A stretch of DNA of 11,526 bases, from the NCBI GenBank assembly GCA_013003285.1, contig JABDJY010000086.1:1-11526 (forward strand), read 5' to 3'. The notes below the pieces were generated by a model. That model ran no database searches and was not told the origin of the DNA. It saw only the letters and a list, made by a program, of their open reading frames with translations. Positions 6,813 through 11,526 of the stretch are shown here, piece after piece. Every line of letters starts with the position of its first letter. The stretch's first letter is position 1. Made by a program: the position numbers and the translations under genes. Source of the stretch: Alphaproteobacteria bacterium. Lineage in GTDB: Bacteria; Pseudomonadota; Alphaproteobacteria; UBA6615.

Positions 6813-7442
6813 ATGTTTCTGCTAATCGATAATTACGATAGCTTCACCTACAACCTGGTTCACTTTCTGGGTGAGCTGGGCGTCGAGGCTGATGTGCGGC
6901 GCAACGACGCCTTGAGCGTCGACGAAGCGCTGGCGCTTGCGCCTGAGGCGATCGTGATTTCACCGGGGCCGGGCGTACCGGACAATGCCGGCATTTGCCT
7001 TGACCTGGTCGCCCGGGCCGCCGAGCAGCGCGTGCCGGTCTTGGGCGTGTGTCTGGGGCATCAAGTGATTGGCCAGGTTTTCGGCGGCAAGATTATCCGC
7101 GCGCCGGTCCCCATGCACGGCAAGATCGACGATATCCGCCATAGGGGCCTCGGTGTGTTCCAAGGGTTGCCCAACCCGCTGGTCGCCACCCGCTATCATT
7201 CGCTGGTTATTGAGGCCGCGACCTTGCCCGAAACCTTGACGGTGACGGCGGAAACCGGTGATGGCTTGATCATGGGCGTGGCCCATACGGAATTGCCGGT
7301 CCATGGTGTCCAGTTCCACCCGGAAAGCATCGCCACCGTCGCCGGGCACGATCTTTTAGCGAATTTCATCGAGTTGGCGACGGGCAAGTCGATCGACGGA
7401 TATGGCACGGAAAGCCGGGCCGGCGAAATGGTGGCGTTATGA
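6813..7442 (+). CDS. trpG: Anthranilate synthase component II (glutamine amidotransferase)
   Basis: TrpG hydrolyses glutamine and passes ammonia to TrpE for anthranilate synthesis; in many bacteria the same subunit also serves PabB in folate synthesis. The 209-residue protein is a complete class I glutamine amidotransferase domain. It starts with the family N-terminus MFLLIDNYDSFTYNLV, then ISPGPGVPDNAG (49-60), the nucleophile C80 in GVCLGHQ (78-84), RYHSL (127-131) and the catalytic H169 and E171 in VQFHPES (166-172). The ATG at 6813 fits the family start exactly, although the ribosome binding site is weak. It heads the rightward operon: its stop overlaps the trpD start by 4 bases (ATGA). 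No pabB is seen in the window, so a dual role cannot be judged. Confidence 0.96.
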   Translation: MFLLIDNYDSFTYNLVHFLGELGVEADVRRNDALSVDEALALAPEAIVISPGPGVPDNAGICLDLVARAAEQRVPVLGVCLGHQVIGQVFGGKIIRAPVPMHGKIDDIRHRGLGVFQGLPNPLVATRYHSLVIEAATLPETLTVTAETGDGLIMGVAHTELPVHGVQFHPESIATVAGHDLLANFIELATGKSIDGYGTESRAGEMVAL

Positions 7443-8494
7443 GCGGTGATTTGGGTGATTTGAAGGAACTGATCGGGCTTGTGGCCGACGGCCAAAGCCT
7501 CGACCAGGGCCAGGCCGAGGCCGCCTTCGACATCATCATGTCGGGCGACGCGACCCCGGCGCAGATCGGCGCCTTTTTGATGGCGCTGCGGGTGCGCGGC
7601 GAGACCGTCGATGAGATCACCGGCGCGGCGCGCATCATGCGGGCCAAAGCAACCGCGGTCGAGGCGCCGGCTGACGCTATCGACATTGTCGGCACCGGCG
7701 GCGACGCCAAGGGAACTCTCAATGTCTCGACCGGCGCCAGCTTCGTGGTTGCCGCCTGCGGCGTGCCGGTGGCCAAACATGGCAACCGGGCGCTCAGCTC
7801 CAAGACCGGCGCGGCCGACGTGTTGACCGCTCTGGGGGTTAATATCGATGCCGATTTCTCCCTGGTGCGCGAGGCGATCTGGGAAAACAATCTGGGCTTC
7901 CTGATGGCGCCGCGCCATCACTCGGCCATGCGTAATGTGGGCGGCGTGCGGGTCGAGCTCGCCACGCGGACCATCTTCAATATTCTCGGGCCGCTGTCGA
8001 ACCCAGCGCAGGTTAGCTGCCAAATGGTCGGTGTGTTCGCCCAAAAATGGGTCGAGCCGCTGGCCCACGTGTTCGCCAATCTGGGATTGGAGCGCGCCTG
8101 GGTGGTCCATGGCGCCGACGGTCTCGACGAATTGACTACCACCGGCGTGACCCATGTGGCCGAGCTGAACGACGGCGTGGTGCGGACCTTCGACGTGACA
8201 CCGGAAGACGCCGGTCTGGTGCGCGCCAGCCTGGACGATATTCGCGGCGGCGATTCCGAACATAACGCGGCGGCCATGCGCGACATGCTGGCCGGCGCGC
8301 CGGGCGCCTTTCGTGACATCGTGGTGTTGAATTCGGCAGCCGCGCTGATTGTCGCCGGTAAGGCCGACGATCTGGCGACCGGCGCCGAGATGGCGGCCAA
8401 GGCGATCGACAGCGGTGCGGCGATGGCGACGCTGGAGCGACTGATCGAAATCACTAACCGAGAAGTCCCCGAGGCGGCGGAGGGCGGCGCATGA
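7439..8494 (+). CDS. trpD: Anthranilate phosphoribosyltransferase
   Basis: TrpD transfers phosphoribose from PRPP to anthranilate, the second step of tryptophan synthesis. The 351-residue protein is full length and stands alone, not fused to TrpG as in enterobacteria. It has the helical N-terminal domain and all key motifs: the PRPP-binding GTGGD (85-89), NVSTGAS (95-101), KHGNRALSSKTGAADVL (113-129) with the anthranilate/PRPP contacts, NILGPLSNP (181-189) and HGADGLDELTTTG (224-236), whose D230 and E231 are the magnesium ligands. It starts by a 4-base overlap with trpG and ends by a 4-base overlap with trpC (both ATGA), implying coupled translation. Confidence 0.97.
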   Translation: MSGDLGDLKELIGLVADGQSLDQGQAEAAFDIIMSGDATPAQIGAFLMALRVRGETVDEITGAARIMRAKATAVEAPADAIDIVGTGGDAKGTLNVSTGASFVVAACGVPVAKHGNRALSSKTGAADVLTALGVNIDADFSLVREAIWENNLGFLMAPRHHSAMRNVGGVRVELATRTIFNILGPLSNPAQVSCQMVGVFAQKWVEPLAHVFANLGLERAWVVHGADGLDELTTTGVTHVAELNDGVVRTFDVTPEDAGLVRASLDDIRGGDSEHNAAAMRDMLAGAPGAFRDIVVLNSAAALIVAGKADDLATGAEMAAKAIDSGAAMATLERLIEITNREVPEAAEGGA

Positions 8495-9294
8495 GCGACG
8501 TTCTCACCAAGATCTGCGACGATAAGCGGGTTCATGTGGCGGCGCAGAAGGCCAACCGGTCGCTGACCGATGTGGAAGACGCGGCGCGCAATGCCGACGC
8601 GTCCCGCGGTTTCGCCAAGCAGCTTACAGCGCGCTTCCAAGCCGGTGGTTTCGGCCTCATCGCCGAGATCAAGAAGGCCAGCCCCAGCAAGGGGTTGATC
8701 CGCGCCGACTTCGATCCGCCGTCCATCGCTAAGGCCTATGAGGCCGGCGGCGCGGCCTGCCTGTCGGTGTTGACCGATGAGCCTTATTTCCAAGGCCGCG
8801 ATGCCGATCTGGTTGCCGCGCGCGGGGCTGTGTCCCTGCCCGCCTTGCGCAAGGATTTCATGGTCGATCTCTACCAGGTGCCCGAGGCCCGCGCGCTGGG
8901 AGCGGATTGCATCCTGCTGATCATGGCGGCGCTGGAAGACACCCAGGCCGATGAGTTGGCCGCCGCCGCCCATGAGTGGGGCATGGATGTGCTGGTCGAA
9001 GTACATGATAGCCCCGAGTTGGAACGCGCGCTGCGCCTCGACGCCGATCTGGTGGGGGTCAATAACCGCAATCTGAAGACCCTCGATGTGGATCTGGCGA
9101 CCACCGAGGCGTTGGCGCCGTTGGTGCCGAGCGACCGGGTTCTAGTCTGCGAGAGTGGCCTCTTTACCCGCGCCGATCTCGACCGCATGTCGGGCGTCGG
9201 CGCCCGCTGCTTCCTAATCGGTGAATCTCTGATGCGCCAGGACGATATATCGGGTGCGGTGCGCGAATTGCTCGCCATGCCGGAGCGCGTTTGA
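8491..9294 (+). CDS. trpC: Indole-3-glycerol-phosphate synthase
   Basis: TrpC closes the indole ring by decarboxylating CdRP to indole-3-glycerol phosphate. The 267-residue protein is the single-function form; no TrpF domain is attached, and trpF is not in the window. TIM-barrel catalytic motifs are intact: AEIKKASPSKG (58-68, with E59 and K61), the general-acid lysine K121 in LRKDF (119-123), E170 in VLVEVHD (167-173), GVNNRNL (189-195) and the phosphate-binding ESGL (221-224) and LIGESLMR (242-249). The step from CdRP precursor PRA to CdRP (TrpF) must be encoded elsewhere. Its stop codon overlaps the moaC start. Confidence 0.97.
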   Translation: MSDVLTKICDDKRVHVAAQKANRSLTDVEDAARNADASRGFAKQLTARFQAGGFGLIAEIKKASPSKGLIRADFDPPSIAKAYEAGGAACLSVLTDEPYFQGRDADLVAARGAVSLPALRKDFMVDLYQVPEARALGADCILLIMAALEDTQADELAAAAHEWGMDVLVEVHDSPELERALRLDADLVGVNNRNLKTLDVDLATTEALAPLVPSDRVLVCESGLFTRADLDRMSGVGARCFLIGESLMRQDDISGAVRELLAMPERV

Positions 9295-9785
9295 TGGCGT
9301 GCAAACAAGAGCCGAAATTCAGCCATCTGGACGCCGAGGGTCAGGCGGCCATGGTCGATGTCTCAGACAAGGCGGTATCCGAACGCACGGCAACCGCCTG
9401 CTGCACTGTGCTGATGCAGCCCGAGACCATCGCAATGATCGAAGACGGCGCGGTGAAAAAAGGCGATGTGTTGTCGGTCGCCCGGCTGGCCGGAATCATG
9501 GGGGCCAAACGCACCGCCGATCTGATCCCGCTATGTCATCCGCTCAACGTGACGTCAATCAAGGTGGAGCTGAGCGTCGACGCGGCGCGCGACGCGGTCG
9601 ATATTTCCGCCACGGTGAAGGTCGATGGCAAAACCGGGGTCGAGATGGAAGCGTTGACCGCGGCGAGCGTTGCGGCGCTGACCGTGTACGACATGGTGAA
9701 GGCGGTCGACCGGGGCACCACCATCACCGACGTGCGGCTGGTCCATAAGGCCGGTGGCAAGTCCGGCGACTTCCGGGCCGATTGA
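9294..9785 (+). CDS. moaC: Cyclic pyranopterin monophosphate synthase
   Basis: MoaC acts after MoaA to form cyclic pyranopterin monophosphate, the first stable intermediate of molybdenum cofactor synthesis. The 163-residue protein begins MACKQEPKFSHLDAEG and keeps the family motifs: MVDVSDKA (20-27), K56 in KKGDVLSVARLAGIMGAKRT (55-73 region), DLIPLCHPL (76-84, catalytic H82), GKTGVEMEALTAASVAALTV (112-131, with E117 and E119), YDMVKAVDR (132-140, D133 and K136) and HKAGGKSGDF (151-160, K152). The ATG at 9294 shares one base with the trpC stop (TGATG). A TTG at 9291 would add one residue but is less likely. It is followed directly by moeA, also in cofactor synthesis. Confidence 0.96.
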   Translation: MACKQEPKFSHLDAEGQAAMVDVSDKAVSERTATACCTVLMQPETIAMIEDGAVKKGDVLSVARLAGIMGAKRTADLIPLCHPLNVTSIKVELSVDAARDAVDISATVKVDGKTGVEMEALTAASVAALTVYDMVKAVDRGTTITDVRLVHKAGGKSGDFRAD

Positions 9786-9799
9786 GGCGCAATCCTGAC

Positions 9800-11014
9800 A
9801 TGATCCCCGTCGCCGAAGCCCGCCAGCGTATTCTCGCCGATCTGCCCGTGATGCCCGCCGAACAGGTGGGACTGAACGAAGCGTTGGGCCGGGTTCTGGC
9901 CGAAGATGTCGCATCGCGGCGTACGCAGCCGCCATTGGCGGTCTCCGCGATGGACGGCTACGCCGTGCGCGCCGCAGACGTGGCCCACGTGCCTGCCAGC
10001 CTGAATGTTGTCGGCGCCGCGCCGGCCGGTTCGCCATTCGCGGGGGAGGTCAGCGAAGGCACGGCGGTGCGCATCTTTACCGGCGCCCCCCTGCCCGCCG
10101 GCGCCGACGCGATCGTTATCCAGGAACACACCGAGCGCGACGGCGACACGGTGGTGGTCAAGGAGGGCGTCGCTGCTGGCCGCTATGTGCGCAAGGCTGG
10201 CCTGGATTTTCAAACCGGCGATGTCTTGCTCAACGCCGGACGGGTGTTGAACGCCCGTGATATCGGTCTCGCCGCGGCGATGAACGTGCCCTGGCTGCAG
10301 GTGCGCCGTCAGCCCTGTGTCGCCCTGCTGGCGACCGGCGACGAAATCATCTTGCCGGGCGAAGAGGCCGGACCGTCGGACATTGTCAGCTCGAATACCT
10401 TTGCGTTGGATGGGTTGGTGCGCGCTTGCGGCGGCGTGCCGATCACCTTGGGCATCGCCGCAGACAATATCGCCTCGATCCGTGCCCATGCCGCGGGCGC
10501 CGAGGGCGCCGACATTCTGGTCACCACCGGCGGGGCCTCGGTCGGCGAACATGATCTGGTGCAGGAAGCGCTGGGCGATGTGGGGCTGCAAGTCGATTTC
10601 TGGCAGATCGCCATGCGGCCGGGCAAACCGCTGATATTCGGCCAACTGGGCTCGACCCCCATGCTGGGCTTCCCGGGTAATCCAGTGTCGTCGATGGTGT
10701 GCGGCGCGCTGTTTCTGAAGCCAGCGCTTGCCGCCATGCTGGGTATGGCGGACGTGGAGCCGGTATTCGAGACCGCGATCCTCGGGGTCGATCTGAAGGA
10801 AAACGACCGCCGCGAAGATTACCTGCGCGCGACTCTGAGCCATGACGGTGACGGTAACCGAGTCGCCACGCCTTTCCCGGTGCAGGACAGCTCCATGTTC
10901 TCGCGCCTCGCCCAGGCCGACTGCCTGGTGGTGCGCGCTCCCCAAGCACCGGCGGCAAAGGCCGGTGACACTGTGTCTTACATCGCGCTGGGCGGCGGCT
11001 TGGTCGGCGCGTGA
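9800..11014 (+). CDS. moeA: Molybdopterin molybdotransferase
   Basis: MoeA inserts molybdenum into adenylylated molybdopterin, the last common step of molybdenum cofactor synthesis. The 404-residue protein has the normal length and motifs: SAMDGYAVR (49-57), RIFTGAPLPAGADAIV (91-106), LLATGDEI (176-183), SDIVSSNT (193-200), the MoCF-domain signature TTGGASVGEHD (242-252), MRPGKPL (272-278) and GFPGNPVSSMV (290-300). A C-terminal beta domain follows. I chose the ATG at 9800, which has GAGG (9784-9787) upstream. A TTG at 9782 overlapping the moaC stop would add six residues and cannot be excluded. It ends the rightward operon. A glphA- or mob-type partner is not present here. Confidence 0.96.
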   Translation: MIPVAEARQRILADLPVMPAEQVGLNEALGRVLAEDVASRRTQPPLAVSAMDGYAVRAADVAHVPASLNVVGAAPAGSPFAGEVSEGTAVRIFTGAPLPAGADAIVIQEHTERDGDTVVVKEGVAAGRYVRKAGLDFQTGDVLLNAGRVLNARDIGLAAAMNVPWLQVRRQPCVALLATGDEIILPGEEAGPSDIVSSNTFALDGLVRACGGVPITLGIAADNIASIRAHAAGAEGADILVTTGGASVGEHDLVQEALGDVGLQVDFWQIAMRPGKPLIFGQLGSTPMLGFPGNPVSSMVCGALFLKPALAAMLGMADVEPVFETAILGVDLKENDRREDYLRATLSHDGDGNRVATPFPVQDSSMFSRLAQADCLVVRAPQAPAAKAGDTVSYIALGGGLVGA

Positions 11015-11068
11015 CGGGCCATTTTCGGGCGTGATTGACGCCTAAATCCTGCGCAAATTCAATTTTTC

Positions 11069-11097
11069 TTGACGATTTCCGAGAACAGGACTAGAAC
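11069..11097 (+). promoter_or_regulatory. lexA promoter
   Basis: A strong -35, TTGACG (11069-11074), and a -10-like TAGAAC (11092-11097) are spaced by 17 bp. Transcription would start near 11104, giving a leader of about 70 bases before lexA. The -10 coincides with the right half of the LexA box, so repressor and RNA polymerase would compete for it. Confidence 0.65.
11083..11097 (+). promoter_or_regulatory. LexA (SOS) box, GAAC-N7-GAAC
   Basis: GAAC (11083-11086) and GAAC (11094-11097) are separated by 7 bases, which is the reverse complement of the known alphaproteobacterial SOS box GTTC-N7-GTTC. The site sits 78 bases upstream of the lexA start and overlaps the -10 of its promoter, the expected arrangement for LexA autorepression. 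Confidence 0.85.
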
Positions 11098-11174
11098 ATG
11101 TGTAGATGTTTAGGGTTTGTTCTATATGTTGTGGTCACGGTGTTTTAACTGCCTGACCCGGGGGATATTGATAC

Positions 11175-11526
11175 ATGTTGACGCGCAAACAGCACCAGCT
11201 TCTGGTCTTTATCAACCAACGGCTCGACGAAACAGGGGTGTCGCCTTCGTTTGACGAGATGAAGGAAGCGCTCGGGTTGAAGTCGAAATCGGGCATTCAC
11301 CGGTTGATTACCGGCCTGGAGGAGCGCGAATTCATCCGCCGCCTGCCCCATCGGGCGCGAGCGCTGGAAGTGTTGCGCCTGCCCGACGATGTTTCGGTAC
11401 ATTCGGGGCAGAAATTCTCGCCGCGCGTGATCGAGGGCGGCGGCTCGGCGCGCAAGCCGGAAACGCCGAACGGCGATAAATCCTCGGTTCAACTTCCCCT
11501 ACTCGGCCGTATCGCCGCCGGTACAC
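11175..11526 (+). CDS. lexA: SOS repressor LexA, N-terminal part (cut by right edge)
   Basis: LexA represses DNA-damage-response genes and is inactivated when RecA-stimulated self-cleavage cuts an Ala-Gly bond. The first 117 codons are present. The winged helix-turn-helix domain begins MLTRKQHQLLVFI and includes SPSFDEMKEALGLKSKSGIH (23-42), the family's recognition region, then RLITGLEEREFIRRLPHRAR (43-62). A variable linker follows (about 70-105), then LPLLGRIAAGT (107-117) with the predicted cleavage bond A115-G116. The catalytic Ser/Lys domain is outside the window. GGGGGA (11160-11165) lies 9 bases before the ATG. The glutamate at position 52 is unusual, since homologues I recall have glycine there (ERGFIRR). 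The gene follows moeA but has its own SOS-regulated promoter. Confidence 0.97.
   Translation, partial: MLTRKQHQLLVFINQRLDETGVSPSFDEMKEALGLKSKSGIHRLITGLEEREFIRRLPHRARALEVLRLPDDVSVHSGQKFSPRVIEGGGSARKPETPNGDKSSVQLPLLGRIAAGT

Noticed and set aside
11027..11043. Inverted repeat GGCGT-N5-ACGCC after moeA as an intrinsic terminator
   Set aside because: The stem is only 5 bp and no T tract follows directly; a terminator for the trp-moa operon is expected here but this one is not convincing.
1..11526. Search for CRISPR arrays, tRNAs, insertion sequences, attachment sites or defence genes
   Set aside because: No regularly spaced repeats, terminal inverted repeats, transposase-like proteins or tRNA-like folds were seen; all long coding frames are accounted for by housekeeping genes.

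Overview
The window is a GC-rich, gene-dense stretch of chromosome that looks like an alphaproteobacterium, possibly Rhodospirillales-like; no finer placement can be supported from sequence alone. The evidence is the gene order (tpiA-secG-pyrG on one side, ppiD-trpE and trpGDC-moaC-moeA-lexA on the other), the style of the proteins, and a lexA promoter carrying the alphaproteobacterial direct-repeat SOS box (GAAC-N7-GAAC, the complement of GTTC-N7-GTTC). Every gene found is a housekeeping type. I saw no mobile element, tRNA, rRNA, CRISPR array or phage gene.

Left block, minus strand (1-1923): tpiA (triosephosphate isomerase), then secG (Sec translocon subunit) with a convincing intrinsic terminator behind it, then the first 177 codons of pyrG (CTP synthase), which runs off the left edge. 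A 205-bp divergent region (1924-2128) separates tpiA from the rightward genes. It holds a good sigma70-like promoter for the rightward genes and a 28-bp dyad.

Central block, plus strand (2129-5541): a large membrane-anchored PpiD/SurA-type periplasmic chaperone, joined through a TAATG stop/start overlap to trpE (anthranilate synthase component I). Facing trpE, with stop codons 6 bp apart, is a minus-strand gene for a divergent polysaccharide deacetylase (YibQ type, 5548-6594). This gene separates trpE from the rest of the tryptophan genes.

Right block, plus strand (6813-11526): trpG, trpD, trpC, moaC and moeA form a tight operon with 1-4 nt overlaps at most junctions. TrpE and TrpG form anthranilate synthase, TrpD adds phosphoribose, and TrpC makes indole-glycerol phosphate. 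trpF, trpB and trpA are not here. MoaC and MoeA act early and late in molybdenum cofactor synthesis. After a 160-bp gap, lexA starts from its own SOS-box promoter and is cut off by the right edge at its self-cleavage site.

I found no clearly undescribed system. The items most worth a second look are the deacetylase gene splitting trpE from trpGDC, the dyad in the tpiA/ppiD divergent region, the extra half-sites at the lexA promoter, an unusual glutamate in the LexA DNA-binding domain, and a 12-bp element shared by the secG and pyrG upstream regions.
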